From an uncultured Erythrobacter sp. (GTDB lineage Bacteria > Pseudomonadota > Alphaproteobacteria > Sphingomonadales > Sphingomonadaceae), in NCBI RefSeq assembly GCF_947497915.1, contig NZ_CANMIJ010000001.1:124001-188000 (forward strand): a stretch of DNA of 64,000 nt, read 5' to 3'. A model generated the notes under the pieces. It did not search any database and had not been told where the DNA came from. It saw only the letters and a program-made list of their open reading frames with translations. The position numbers and the translations under genes are program-made. This document shows positions 54,533 through 63,914 of the stretch, piece by piece (position 1 is the stretch's first letter; each line of letters opens with the position of its first letter).

Positions 54533-55404
54533 GCTTGGCGAGAGCTTAGGTCGCGGGTCCACGCGTTAGATTGACCGCGCCACCGGCTCCAACTGGCCAG
54601 TATCCGAGCGACGATTTTCATACCGAAATGGACAATGATATCGCCGGGCGCACAGCCGTTCCGAATAGCTGAAAGCAGGCCGCCCTGAGCGCCGGGTCTG
54701 ATCTCATGTTCACTAGGATAAAGGCGAAGCACTTCAGCATTCCCAATCTGTCTGCGCGCTTCCACTCGAATTTGCTGGATCGCAGTTTGCGGTGGGTGAA
54801 CGGTAGAGAAAACGGGGTCGCCCAGCGCAGTTTGAGTAACAAATCGCTTCTGCTCAGGCGAAAACCGCGTGTGAATCCAAATGTCATCTCCGATTATATC
54901 CGGAAAATTCCCAGCGAACTCATGTGCAGCCTTTGACATGGCGTAGCAGCCTGCTCCGCCATTGCCACTCGATGCAAAAGGTTGTTTCATCCAAACGCGA
55001 TAATACGCTTTGATCAGCCAATCCGATCGAGCGAGATCCAAGGAAATGGCTGGGGCAGCGACCATGCAGCCGGCTTCCCTCAACGCCTCCACAAGTGCGC
55101 TCACCGCCGCATAACTGCATTCGACATCAGCATCCAAATAGATGCGCGGATAATGGCTGGCGATAGCGTTGGCGGCATTGATCGCTCCCGTCTTGGAGCC
55201 ATGCGGTAAATCAATCACCTGCGCACGAGGGGCTGCGGCATTGGCGATTTCTACTGTTGCGTCATTGCAGCCATTGGCGGCAACGATAACTTCCATGGAG
55301 TCATCGGATGGGGCCCCCCGATAGAGTTCAGCAAGACAGCGCGCGATCACGGCCTCTTCATTATAGGCAGGAATGATGACCGAGAATTTAGGGAACTGTG
55401 TCAC
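54529..55404 (-). CDS. Family 2 glycosyltransferase
   Basis: 291-residue GT2 enzyme: FSVIIPAYNEEAVIARCLAE, MEVIVAANGCNDATVEIANA, KTGAINAANAIASHYPRIYL, DADVECSY (DxD motif) and KAAHEFAGNFPDIIGDDIWI. It carries only a weak hydrophobic stretch near the C-terminus. GTG start with AAGAGG about 9 bp upstream. It is translationally coupled with the next glycosyltransferase; together they sit downstream of the Wzc/Wza export genes. Confidence 0.9.
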   Translation of the reverse strand: MTQFPKFSVIIPAYNEEAVIARCLAELYRGAPSDDSMEVIVAANGCNDATVEIANAAAPRAQVIDLPHGSKTGAINAANAIASHYPRIYLDADVECSYAAVSALVEALREAGCMVAAPAISLDLARSDWLIKAYYRVWMKQPFASSGNGGAGCYAMSKAAHEFAGNFPDIIGDDIWIHTRFSPEQKRFVTQTALGDPVFSTVHPPQTAIQQIRVEARRQIGNAEVLRLYPSEHEIRPGAQGGLLSAIRNGCAPGDIIVHFGMKIVARILASWSRWRGQSNAWTRDLSSRQA

Positions 55405-55508
55405 TCGGAAATGCCTCTTGATGAAAGCATCCGGTGAGCAATGCCGCGCTCAATATCAGGCCGAAAGTGCCGAAATCGCCGAGTAGTCACGCATATTTGA
55501 AACACGTT

Positions 55509-57713
55509 CTAGTCGTTTTTGCCGTACTGATAGTAGGCATACTGGTAGTTATAATCCTGACCTGCTTCTAGGGCGCGATACTTCGTCAGGATTGCGCCAA
55601 TTGGCTTTCCGCCGCCCGCTTTGAGTCGTTTGATCGCGGTTCGAATCTGACCGAAATGCACCCGATTCGCCTCCATGACGAAAATCGTGCCATCAACTCT
55701 ACGCGCCAGCATCGGAGCATCTGCTAGTCCAAGAATTGGCGATGAGTCGAAGATGATAAGAGAATAATCATTGCGATACTTATCGATGAAATCGCCGAGC
55801 TGTTTCGACGCGAAAATCTCGGTCGGATTTGCGGGGATTTCGCCGACAGGCAGGATATCGAGGTTTGCATGTACGCCGCTAATGATCGCGGACTCCAAAT
55901 CGGTATGGCCGAGCAAAACTTCAACAAGTCCGGCATCAGTCCGCTCAATCCCAAGCAACTGTGCAACGGCTGGGCGCCTGAGATCTCCGTCGATTAGGAG
56001 GGTTTTGCGACCAACGCTGGCAAACAGTTCTGCCAAAATGACGGCAGTCGTCGATTTGCCCTCAGACGCCTGACTGCTGGTGAGTTGGATCACATTATGT
56101 TCGCGAGGGATCGCGAAATCGATCGTAGATCGAATGGATGCGTAAGCCTCCATAAGAGAGCTGAAGCGATTGGATTCTTCGTAATCAAGATCGCTTTGCT
56201 CAATGAAGGGAGTGTGGCCGAGCAAAGTTAGGCCGATCTTTTCTTCGACCTCTTCGAACGACCGAATTCGGTCATCTAGCGCCTCGCGCAGCACCGCTAG
56301 GCCAGCGGCTGCACCAAAGCCGAACACCAAAGCGAGGCCCAAATTCCCCATCAGACTTGGCGCGTAAGGAGAGCTAGGCACCACCGCAGGATCCAATGGA
56401 TTAATCATACCCGATTGGACATTGGCGGCCGTGCTAATTTGATTGAAGCGTTCAAGCAGTGCCTGGAGTTGATCCCTTAGGGCCTGTGCTTCGCGTTCCA
56501 ACGCACTGTACTGAACTTGCCGATCTTGTTCTTGCAGTGTCTCTCCGGTCGCCGCGTTTAATTCTCCCTGGAGAGCTTGTTCCTGCCTTCTGGCGACCAG
56601 ATACTCATTGCGCACCGCAGCTTTGATATCGCCGCTGCTTTGATTGATTTGGGTGTTGAGAGTTTCGATTTGCGCAATCAATGTCTGCACTTCGGGGAAT
56701 TGGTCGTTGTAGCGCTGGCGCAGTTCCGCCAGCTCGGCACGTTTGCCGGTTCGCTGTGTGATGAGGTTTTGCAGTACGGGATTGCCCTGAACCTCTGGCA
56801 GCTGTGCCACAGGCAGGCTCTGAACCGATCTCCAACGCTGCTCTGCTCTTATCCGCTCTGCTCGCGCAGCCGAGACCCGCGCGTTGATATCGGACAGGTT
56901 GGTCGATGTTAGAGTTATATTGCCTTCACTATTCTCGCCAATATTGGCCTGAACAATGATGCCGTTGCTGCGCGCATAGGCGTTCGCGGCTTCTTCGGCG
57001 TCGCGCAGTCGCTCTCTAACTGCGGTGATGCGGTCGCGCAGAACTGTTTGCGCGTACTCGTTGGTGTCGACATTCTCTCGTGTTTCGAAACCAGAAAAAG
57101 CAGCTGCATAAGCATTCGCCATTTCAGCCGCGAGCGTGGGATTTTCCGAAACATAAACAATTTCAATGATCCAGTTGCTGTCAGGCAACTCAGCGTTCAC
57201 TGATCCGTATAGTATCGAAGCTGCAATACTCTGCTTCGCTTCAATCCATTCTTGATCCGATAGGTTCGGAGGGCGGCTCTCATCAATTTCCGCGCCAAGC
57301 AAATCATATCGCTCACCAAGGTTTAGTTCTTCTGCGACGATAGAAGCTAGATTGCGACTCTTGATCACGCTCATCTGGGTCGACAACAGATCGTAAACTT
57401 GGTTGGAGGCAATGCCCCGGTCTAGGTCTTGGCCTTCGACAATGAACGAACCGTATGGTTCGATCCGGACGCTCGATCGCGCCTCGTACATCGGCGTTGC
57501 CAAAAGCGTCAAAATCAAACCAGCGATTGCGGCTGCAACCACGACTGCTGCGATCAACCAGCGTTGACGAAACAGAATGCCTCGGATTGTCGAGAGGCTG
57601 ATCGCACGAGTGGGCCCATGATGATGCGCCAACTGGTTTTCAGGCAAGTAATGATCAAGCCAAGTACCGCGGCCGTCTGGGTCCGGTGCGTTGATGATTG
57701 ATCGATCGTTCAT
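55509..57713 (-). CDS. Polysaccharide co-polymerase and tyrosine autokinase (Wzc type)
   Basis: 734 residues. Two membrane segments (about 53-72 and 454-476) flank a coiled-coil periplasmic domain of the Wzz type (GNVR-like, 290-430). The cytoplasmic BY-kinase has Walker A SSQASEGKST (546-555), Walker A' TLLIDGDLRRP (571-581) and Walker B LIIFDSSP. The C-terminus has a Tyr cluster YNYQYAYYQY (721-730), the autophosphorylation site. It controls chain length and export together with Wza, 8 bp upstream. The frame and length are intact. Confidence 0.95.
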   Translation of the reverse strand: MNDRSIINAPDPDGRGTWLDHYLPENQLAHHHGPTRAISLSTIRGILFRQRWLIAAVVVAAAIAGLILTLLATPMYEARSSVRIEPYGSFIVEGQDLDRGIASNQVYDLLSTQMSVIKSRNLASIVAEELNLGERYDLLGAEIDESRPPNLSDQEWIEAKQSIAASILYGSVNAELPDSNWIIEIVYVSENPTLAAEMANAYAAAFSGFETRENVDTNEYAQTVLRDRITAVRERLRDAEEAANAYARSNGIIVQANIGENSEGNITLTSTNLSDINARVSAARAERIRAEQRWRSVQSLPVAQLPEVQGNPVLQNLITQRTGKRAELAELRQRYNDQFPEVQTLIAQIETLNTQINQSSGDIKAAVRNEYLVARRQEQALQGELNAATGETLQEQDRQVQYSALEREAQALRDQLQALLERFNQISTAANVQSGMINPLDPAVVPSSPYAPSLMGNLGLALVFGFGAAAGLAVLREALDDRIRSFEEVEEKIGLTLLGHTPFIEQSDLDYEESNRFSSLMEAYASIRSTIDFAIPREHNVIQLTSSQASEGKSTTAVILAELFASVGRKTLLIDGDLRRPAVAQLLGIERTDAGLVEVLLGHTDLESAIISGVHANLDILPVGEIPANPTEIFASKQLGDFIDKYRNDYSLIIFDSSPILGLADAPMLARRVDGTIFVMEANRVHFGQIRTAIKRLKAGGGKPIGAILTKYRALEAGQDYNYQYAYYQYGKND

Positions 57714-57721
57714 CAGGTCAT

Positions 57722-58441
57722 TTAAAAGTTAGCAGGGTTCGCAAAAATCCCGAACGCCGGAAGCGCGCGCAAGAAATCTTGCCAGAACACTGACAAGCCA
57801 TCTGTGCCAATGACGACCCTGTCACCAGGCTCCAATACTGGATCAAGCATTTGGCCTCGGCTCACCTGCTGATAGTCGAACTTTGCGACCGACACCCCGC
57901 CGGGCACTTCGCGGAATACGGCTACTTGCTGCGTGTCGGCTGTGCGTGTTGGGCCGCGCGCCATAGCAATAGCGGATGAAAGCCGTGCACCGGGCTGGAA
58001 TGGATAAACGCCAGCTTGATTTACAGCGCCTTCAACCGTGACGAGGTGAGAGGCGTACTCGGCAATATTCACGCTGACCATCGGTGTTTTTAGACCGAGT
58101 TGGCCAAGGCGAAGTGTGACATCCTGCTCGAGCTGCTGCGCAGTCATGCCCGCTGCTTTGATCGAGCCCAGCATCGGTAGCGAGACGTTCCCCTCGACGC
58201 CGATCTGAACCGCGTCCATTGTCAGGTCAGGCTCACGAAAAACATTGATCGAAATCTTGTCAGATGGGCGCAACAGATAAACTGTGGCACGTGATACCGA
58301 GAAATCAGCTTGCCCAAGATCGCTTTGCGGTTGCGATGCAGCCATCCCGATACGTGGCTCAGGCGTTGATGCGCAGGCCCCCAAAGAAGCAATGGCGATC
58401 ATACTAAGACCCGCCTTTGTCATCGATCGCGACCTGCTCAT
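57722..58441 (-). CDS. Polysaccharide export lipoprotein (Wza type)
   Basis: 239-residue outer-membrane export protein: a lipobox ASLGAC (C23), a Poly_export domain YLLRPSDKISINVFREPDLT and GNVSLPMLGSIKAAGMTAQQ, then SLBB-type repeats (LVTVEGAVNQAGVYPFQPGA, RLSSAIAMARGPT). It would form the outer-membrane channel with the Wzc kinase encoded immediately downstream. The 205-bp gap before it, shared with a divergent gene, probably holds the promoter; no gene is visible there. Confidence 0.94.
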   Translation of the reverse strand: MSRSRSMTKAGLSMIAIASLGACASTPEPRIGMAASQPQSDLGQADFSVSRATVYLLRPSDKISINVFREPDLTMDAVQIGVEGNVSLPMLGSIKAAGMTAQQLEQDVTLRLGQLGLKTPMVSVNIAEYASHLVTVEGAVNQAGVYPFQPGARLSSAIAMARGPTRTADTQQVAVFREVPGGVSVAKFDYQQVSRGQMLDPVLEPGDRVVIGTDGLSVFWQDFLRALPAFGIFANPANF

Positions 58442-58646
58442 AAAAACATCCCTTTTGCTACGTAGATTCGCATAGTGGGTTGGATTCTGTAGCGCAAGGC
58501 AAGTTATGGTTAATCAAAGGGGCGTGTCCCTCTGCGGAAACGCTTTATCGAGGCCTCCGATTTATGGGGCGAAAGGCTCGGCAAAGCGAATATTTGGCGT
58601 TAAGAGAGGCCCGATTATATCCAGCTAGATTTTCGGGGAAAAGAGC

Positions 58647-59192
58647 ATGTCTTCGGGGCCAACTACTCTAAGCCTGCTGGCCGCAGGGCTTTATGCCCTA
58701 ATCCTGCTGTCAGTGATTTTTGCCTCCTATATGGCAGTATCGATGCAGCAGCGGTCTGCGCATGTGCGCAGTTGGATGTGCATTGCGCTTTTTTTCATGC
58801 TCTTGATCGCCGCTAGGTTGCTCGATCTCGAAAACATTGTTCGCGAAGAGCTCCGTGAAATGCTGACCAATGACGCGCGTTATGGTGATCGGCGTGTTTT
58901 TCAGTCGGCGATTGTCGCCGCTATCGCTGTTTTGGTCGGTGTTCTTGGCATGGCTTGGTTCTACAAAAACGCTCGCTCTGTGCGCGGCAGACGGAACATT
59001 GCGGTCGTAGTTGGCTTGGCTGCCAGCGGCGCGATGATTGTGCTCATCATGCTGAGACTGGTTTCTTTGCATGCGGTCGACACACTGCTTTACGGACCAC
59101 TGAAATTAAATTGGGTCGGTGATCTCGGGTTGAGTTGCACGGTTGGCGCGGCGGCGCTTTTCTACGTGAAAACCGTCCGGCAACGTCCCTAA
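58647..59192 (+). CDS. Four-helix membrane protein of unknown function
   Basis: 181 residues with four to five membrane segments (LLAAGLYALILLSVIFASYM, MCIALFFMLLIAARLLDL, SAIVAAIAVLVGVLGMAWFY, IAVVVGLAASGAMIVLIMLR). I do not recognise the family. The loop between helices 2 and 3 is charged (ENIVREELREMLTNDARYGD). It stands alone on the plus strand, divergent from wza and with a stop overlapping the convergent wecB stop by 4 bp. Confidence 0.75.
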   Translation: MSSGPTTLSLLAAGLYALILLSVIFASYMAVSMQQRSAHVRSWMCIALFFMLLIAARLLDLENIVREELREMLTNDARYGDRRVFQSAIVAAIAVLVGVLGMAWFYKNARSVRGRRNIAVVVGLAASGAMIVLIMLRLVSLHAVDTLLYGPLKLNWVGDLGLSCTVGAAALFYVKTVRQRP

Positions 59193-60325
59193 TGCGCTTC
59201 TCCGATAACTTCCGCGATTTGGCGACTGGCGGTACCATCACCATAGGGATTGTGCGCCTTTGACATTGCGTCATACGCGGCTGGATCATCGAGCAATTTA
59301 TTGACTTCGCGGGTGATTTTGTCGGTGTCCGCACCGGTCAACATTGCGGTTCCAGCCGTCACCCCTTCAGGCCGCTCTGTCGTGTCCCTCATCACCAAGA
59401 CGGGCTTGCCAAGGCTAGGCGCTTCTTCCTGAATGCCCCCGCTATCTGTTAGAACAATGTCCGATGCTTCCATCATGGCCACAAAACCGAGGTAATCGAG
59501 CGGTTCGATCAAGGCGATGTTGTCGATCCCGGAAAGAGCAGGCCGCATCACTTCGATGACATTGGGATTGGGGTGCATCGGATAGATGATCGCCGTGTCA
59601 TCACGGGTCGCGATCGCTTTGAGTGCAGCGGCGATTTTGTGCATGCCTTCGCCGAAATTTTCGCGGCGGTGAGCAGTAACAGCGATAATGCGTTTGCTTT
59701 CGAAGCGCTCTTTTAATGGTGCGAGTGCAGGCGCAAGCGACGGATTTTCCGCAACCTTTGCCCGCGCGACAAGCAGTGCATCGATCACCGTGTTGCCAGT
59801 GATATGGATCGCGCTGTCGGGTACGTTCTCGGCTCGCAAAGCGGCTGCTGCGTTTGGTGTCGGGGCAAAATGCAGATCGGCGACCGTGCCAGTTACTTTG
59901 CGGTTCACCTCTTCCGGCCACGGCGCATAGATGTCGCCGCTGCGAAGACCTGCTTCTACATGGCCCACAGGAATGCGGCGGAAGTAACAAGCAAGAGTCG
60001 CCATCATCGTCGTCAGAGTGTCACCGTGCACGAGAACGCGGTCTGGCTTTTCGGCATCAAGTGCTTCGCCAAACCGCGTGATAATCCGTGCGGACAACGC
60101 GTCCAGGCTTTGTCCGGGTTGCATCAGATCAAGATCTATATCCGGCGTGATACCGGCAATATTCATTACCTGATCGAGCATTTCGCGATGCTGAGCGGTA
60201 ACGGCAACGCACACGTCGAAACGGTTCGCATCGCGGAGCGCCTGAACCACGGGGAACATCTTGATCGCCTCGGGCCGAGTCCCGAATGTAACCATGATTT
60301 TCGGGCGCGTGCGACCTTCGCTCAT
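59189..60325 (-). CDS. wecB: UDP-N-acetylglucosamine 2-epimerase (non-hydrolysing)
   Basis: Converts UDP-GlcNAc to UDP-ManNAc. 378 residues with KIMVTFGTRPEAIKMFPVVQ, TAQHREMLDQV, VHGDTLTTMMATLACYF, GHVEAGLRSGD, VTAHRRENFGEGMH and LTDSGGIQEEAPSLGKPVLV, all diagnostic. It overlaps wecC by 4 bp, and the two together give UDP-ManNAcA for the surface polysaccharide. Confidence 0.97.
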   Translation of the reverse strand: MSEGRTRPKIMVTFGTRPEAIKMFPVVQALRDANRFDVCVAVTAQHREMLDQVMNIAGITPDIDLDLMQPGQSLDALSARIITRFGEALDAEKPDRVLVHGDTLTTMMATLACYFRRIPVGHVEAGLRSGDIYAPWPEEVNRKVTGTVADLHFAPTPNAAAALRAENVPDSAIHITGNTVIDALLVARAKVAENPSLAPALAPLKERFESKRIIAVTAHRRENFGEGMHKIAAALKAIATRDDTAIIYPMHPNPNVIEVMRPALSGIDNIALIEPLDYLGFVAMMEASDIVLTDSGGIQEEAPSLGKPVLVMRDTTERPEGVTAGTAMLTGADTDKITREVNKLLDDPAAYDAMSKAHNPYGDGTASRQIAEVIGEAH

Positions 60326-61626
60326 CGCGTGATCATTCCTCGTGTATCGAACGTAATTTTGCCCGACAGATCAGCCGAAGTCAGATGTTTAAAGGCGGTA
60401 TGATCCACAAGCACAACGACGATTTCCGCTTCCGAGAGCGCCTCGTCAAGAGTGGTTAGCTTTGCACCAGCACTTGCCAGCGTATCGGTCAACTCTTCCG
60501 CAAAGGGTTCGACAATGAGCATCCGTTCGCCGGAATCTGTCGCCAGCGCCTCTGCAATTTCAAGCGCAGGGCTCTCGCGGAAATCGTCAATGTCTGGTTT
60601 GAATGCGAGGCCCAAAACTGCAACCTTCGCTTCCGGCGCAACTTGCAAAAGACCGCGGATGCGCTGCTCTGTATGGATAGCTTTGTGGTCATTAACTTCG
60701 CGGGCGGTGCGGACAAGACGTGCAGCTTTCGGCGCGCCCGCGACAAGAAACCAGGGATCCACGGCGATACAATGCCCACCGACACCAGGGCCGGGCTGAA
60801 GGATGTTGACGCGCGGGTGGCGGTTGGCTAAGCGGATGACATCCCACACATCAACGCCGATCTCGTCCGCGATCATGGAAAGCTCGTTTGCGAAGGCGAT
60901 ATTGACGTCGCGAAAGCTGTTTTCGACCAGCTTTACCGTCTCAGCAATCCGTGAATTCGTCGCAAGGCAATCGCCTTTCACAAAGCTGGAATAGAGATTC
61001 ACCGCTCGTTCTGCGCAAGCTGGTGTCATGCCGCCAATAACGCGGTCATTCGCGACAAGCTCGCGCACAATCTTGCCGGGGAGAACACGCTCGGGGCAAT
61101 AGGCAAGTGCAATGTCTCCAGCTGCGGCATCGCCAAAGCGCGGAACTTTCAAGTCAGGCCGCATTTCAGCAATAATCTCGGCGACTTTCTCGGTCGTTCC
61201 AACTGGCGAAGTGCTTTCGACAATAATGCATGCACCGGGCAAGATTTGCGGTGCGATTGAGCGTGCAGCAGCCTCGACATAGGCGATATCCGGCGTGTTA
61301 TCCTCGCCCAAAGGCGTCGGGACAGCGATCATGTAGTAATGCGCCGTTGGCACCGATGTTGATGCCGTAAGACGTCCCGTATCGGTCGCTGTACGCACCA
61401 GTTGATCGAGGTCGCGCTCTTCGATGTGTACGCCGCCTGCATTGACAGTCTCGACAACTTTTTCAGACACATCAACGCCGCACACGTTCCAGCCATAGCT
61501 TGCGAGCACGGCTGCTGTCGGAAGGCCAATATAGCCAAGGCCGATCACCGCGATTTGATGATCGGGGGACGGCTGGCTTACCGCATCAATACCGATGGCG
61601 GTGGAAGTATCAAAAGGCGCGTTCAT
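60322..61626 (-). CDS. wecC: UDP-N-acetyl-D-mannosamine dehydrogenase
   Basis: Oxidises UDP-ManNAc to UDP-ManNAcA with two NAD. 434 residues: QIAVIGLGYIGLPTAAVLAS (NAD motif near 29-36), the SPVGTTEKVAE region, YCPERVLPGKIVRELVANDR, LVENSFRDVNIAFANELSMI, and the catalytic cysteine in GPGVGGHCIAVDPWFLV. The next upstream gene on this strand is 115 bp away; no terminator is evident there. Confidence 0.96.
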   Translation of the reverse strand: MNAPFDTSTAIGIDAVSQPSPDHQIAVIGLGYIGLPTAAVLASYGWNVCGVDVSEKVVETVNAGGVHIEERDLDQLVRTATDTGRLTASTSVPTAHYYMIAVPTPLGEDNTPDIAYVEAAARSIAPQILPGACIIVESTSPVGTTEKVAEIIAEMRPDLKVPRFGDAAAGDIALAYCPERVLPGKIVRELVANDRVIGGMTPACAERAVNLYSSFVKGDCLATNSRIAETVKLVENSFRDVNIAFANELSMIADEIGVDVWDVIRLANRHPRVNILQPGPGVGGHCIAVDPWFLVAGAPKAARLVRTAREVNDHKAIHTEQRIRGLLQVAPEAKVAVLGLAFKPDIDDFRESPALEIAEALATDSGERMLIVEPFAEELTDTLASAGAKLTTLDEALSEAEIVVVLVDHTAFKHLTSADLSGKITFDTRGMITR

Positions 61627-61741
61627 GGACTCACAATTCCCGAAATTACACGGGGTTCATGCGTCCAAAGCCCTTAAAATCGCGTTATCCTTGATGCGAT
61701 TTTTACTAATTTTACAAAGATGCTGCGATGCGCCGAGCTGG

Positions 61742-62224
61742 CTAAAGCCGTCCCGTATCAATGAATTGAGCGATTGACTGGTGCAATCGCTGCGAACTTT
61801 CTGAACGAACGCTCGGAGCGATTTCCATCGCTAATCCTTCGATAATCCGCTCGTGCAATACCGCTTCATCCATGGCTACCAAAATCCCGGGCCTGCCATG
61901 CAGGTTGCTTGCTGTTGCAAGCTGGTGATCGTTGCGGTGTTCGCCGAGGTCCGCTCTGCGTGGGACGAGGAGGATCGGCTTTTGGAAACGCTGAGCTGTA
62001 AGAACTGTGCCGATCCCTGCGTGACTTACGATCAGTTGAGACTGCTTGACCAAGGCCTCAAACTTATCAGGGGCAATGCGATCATGCGCCTCCATGTTGA
62101 CGGGCTTGAACTCTCCAATTCCCGTTTGTGCTATTACAGGCATATCGAGCGATAGAGCGATTTCATCCATCGATTTGATAAGCCGGTCAAAGCCAAGCTG
62201 CATTCCAACAGTGACTAGGATCAT
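61742..62224 (-). CDS. PssE/Alg13-like glycosyltransferase subunit
   Basis: 160-residue C-terminal half of a split GT28-type glycosyltransferase (PssE, Alg13-like): MILVTVGMQLGFDRLIKSMD, then VSHAGIGTVLTAQRFQKPIL and VPRRADLGEHRNDHQLATA, which bind the nucleotide-sugar. It needs its partner, encoded directly upstream and coupled by ATGA. In rhizobial and related exopolysaccharide systems the pair adds an early sugar, often glucuronic acid. Confidence 0.9.
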   Translation of the reverse strand: MILVTVGMQLGFDRLIKSMDEIALSLDMPVIAQTGIGEFKPVNMEAHDRIAPDKFEALVKQSQLIVSHAGIGTVLTAQRFQKPILLVPRRADLGEHRNDHQLATASNLHGRPGILVAMDEAVLHERIIEGLAMEIAPSVRSESSQRLHQSIAQFIDTGRL

Positions 62225-62679
62225 AAAACAGCCCCGCGATAGGCTGGCTTCGGCTCGCTAGCCAAGTGCTCCCACTGCGTAAGGCATTCATGTGCAAAGG
62301 TCATCGAAAGCCGCCCGCACATTGATAATTTCTCACCATTTGCGACGCTATCGATCCAGAGCGTTTTGGCTCCAATCAATCGCCCGGCAAGAATGCAGAA
62401 AAAGCCAGGCGCAGCGCCTGTCGATATGACCACATCAGGCCTTAGCCTTAGCACAAGCCAGAGCGCGACCATCCCGCACCAAGCTGATCGAAACGGTCTA
62501 TTCTGGTTGCAATCGGGAAGGAGTGATGCGCCCTTGATCCCATGCTGCACCGCGATATCTCCATCGGTAGTGGCAAAGTGGGTGTCATAGCGCTCTAGCG
62601 CCGTACGTAGGAGCATGAGCTGCTCCCAATGGCCGCCGCCTGATGCCGCTGCCAAGACCCGTTTGGTGGCTTTGCCCAC
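62221..62679 (-). CDS. PssD/Alg14-like glycosyltransferase subunit
   Basis: 152-residue membrane-associated half of the split enzyme (PssD, Alg14-like): RVLAAASGGGHWEQLMLLRT, LRPDVVISTGAAPGFFCILA and IDSVANGEKLSMCGRLS, the hallmark segments of the family. It recruits the catalytic PssE-like subunit to the membrane. GTG start at 62679. This is the last recognisable gene of the polysaccharide region. Confidence 0.9.
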   Translation of the reverse strand: MGKATKRVLAAASGGGHWEQLMLLRTALERYDTHFATTDGDIAVQHGIKGASLLPDCNQNRPFRSAWCGMVALWLVLRLRPDVVISTGAAPGFFCILAGRLIGAKTLWIDSVANGEKLSMCGRLSMTFAHECLTQWEHLASEPKPAYRGAVL

Positions 62680-62831
62680 GATCCAATACCTGCCTGCTGC
62701 GCCCGCGAAATTGCGTGCTTTGCGCAGTATTGCGGAGGATGCGTGACTGTCAATCGCGGCTGCTCGGTGAAAGCGCCCTTGCTCTTATTCGCCGCACGCG
62801 CCAGAAGTTGCCGTGAACAGGAGAGCTTTCA

Positions 62832-63911
62832 ATGACGAACATCGCCGGCCCGCTTAGCGGACTAAAAGTGATCGAATTTGCGGGGATTGGACCGGGCCCG
62901 CACGTTGCGATGTTGCTCGCTGATCTGGGGGCGGAAGTGGTGCGGATTGATCGCCCCGGCGGCGGCGTGATGAACCCTGTCGTCGAGCGCGCGCGCAATC
63001 GTGTGACGGCTGATCTGAAAAGCGAAGAGGGTAAAGCGTTTTGCCGCGAGGCCGCGAGCAAGGCCGATGTTCTGATCGAAGGCCTGCGCCCTGGAGTGAT
63101 GGAGCGCCTTGGCTTCGGGCCGGAAGAGTTGCTCGCCGAAAATCCGCGCCTCGTCTATGCCCGGATGACCGGCTGGGGTCAGGATGGGCCGCTATCTCAG
63201 GCGGCTGGACACGACATCAACTATATCGCGCTCACCGGCGCGCTCGACGCAATCGGCAAGGCAGGCGAAACAGCTGTGCCCCCGCAAAACCTTGTCGGCG
63301 ATTTTGGTGGCGGGTCGATGTATTGCGCGTTCGGTATCATGGCGGCTTTGTATGAGCGAGAACGATCTGGCAAAGGACAGGTCGTCGATGCCGCGATCGT
63401 CGATGGCACAACAAGCCTGATGAGCTTTTTCTTCGGCTTGCCCAAATCAGCGGTTCGCACGACCGAGCGCGGAAAAGGCTTGCTGGGCGGGGCGTCGCAT
63501 TTCTACCGCTGCTTTAAATGTGCAGACGGGAAAGAAGTCTCGCTCGGCGCAATCGAGCCGCAATTCTATGCCGAACTGCTTGCTAAATCGGGCGCTCCAG
63601 CGGAGCTTGCTGAAGGACAAATGAACCCCGCTAATTGGGATGAGTATGCTGAGAAGATGGCAGTGTTGTTTGCAACCAAAACCCGCGATGAATGGTGCGA
63701 GTTGTTAGAGGGAAGTGATGCGTGTTTCGCCCCTGTTATGGGCCTAGATGAAGCGCGCGAGCACCCACATATGAAAGCGCGCGGCGCATTTGTGGAGCAT
63801 GACGGCGCATGGCACACAGCGCCAGCACCACGCTTCAGCCGCACGCCGGGAGCCGTGCGGTCCAGCACCGAAGATGGCGCAGAAACGGTCGCAGGTTGGA
63901 CGAAAGGTTGA
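62832..63911 (+). CDS. CaiB/BaiF CoA-transferase family, alpha-methylacyl-CoA racemase-like
   Basis: 359 residues of the family III CoA-transferase fold: LSGLKVIEFAGIGPGPHVAM, ADLGAEVVRIDRPGGG, ADVLIEGLRPGVMERLGFGP and RMTGWGQDGPLSQAAGHDIN. The GHDINYIALTGAL stretch and PPQNLVGDFGGGSMYCAFGI point to alpha-methylacyl-CoA racemase, which epimerises branched acyl-CoAs. AGGAGAG lies about 8 bp upstream of the ATG. A MaoC-like gene follows after 3 bp, suggesting an acyl-CoA degradation operon. Confidence 0.92.
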   Translation: MTNIAGPLSGLKVIEFAGIGPGPHVAMLLADLGAEVVRIDRPGGGVMNPVVERARNRVTADLKSEEGKAFCREAASKADVLIEGLRPGVMERLGFGPEELLAENPRLVYARMTGWGQDGPLSQAAGHDINYIALTGALDAIGKAGETAVPPQNLVGDFGGGSMYCAFGIMAALYERERSGKGQVVDAAIVDGTTSLMSFFFGLPKSAVRTTERGKGLLGGASHFYRCFKCADGKEVSLGAIEPQFYAELLAKSGAPAELAEGQMNPANWDEYAEKMAVLFATKTRDEWCELLEGSDACFAPVMGLDEAREHPHMKARGAFVEHDGAWHTAPAPRFSRTPGAVRSSTEDGAETVAGWTKG

Positions 63912-63914
63912 ACC

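Noticed and set aside
58480..58671. 63-codon frame in the wza / membrane protein promoter region
   Set aside because: No ribosome site, no resemblance to proteins, and it overlaps the start of the supported membrane-protein gene.
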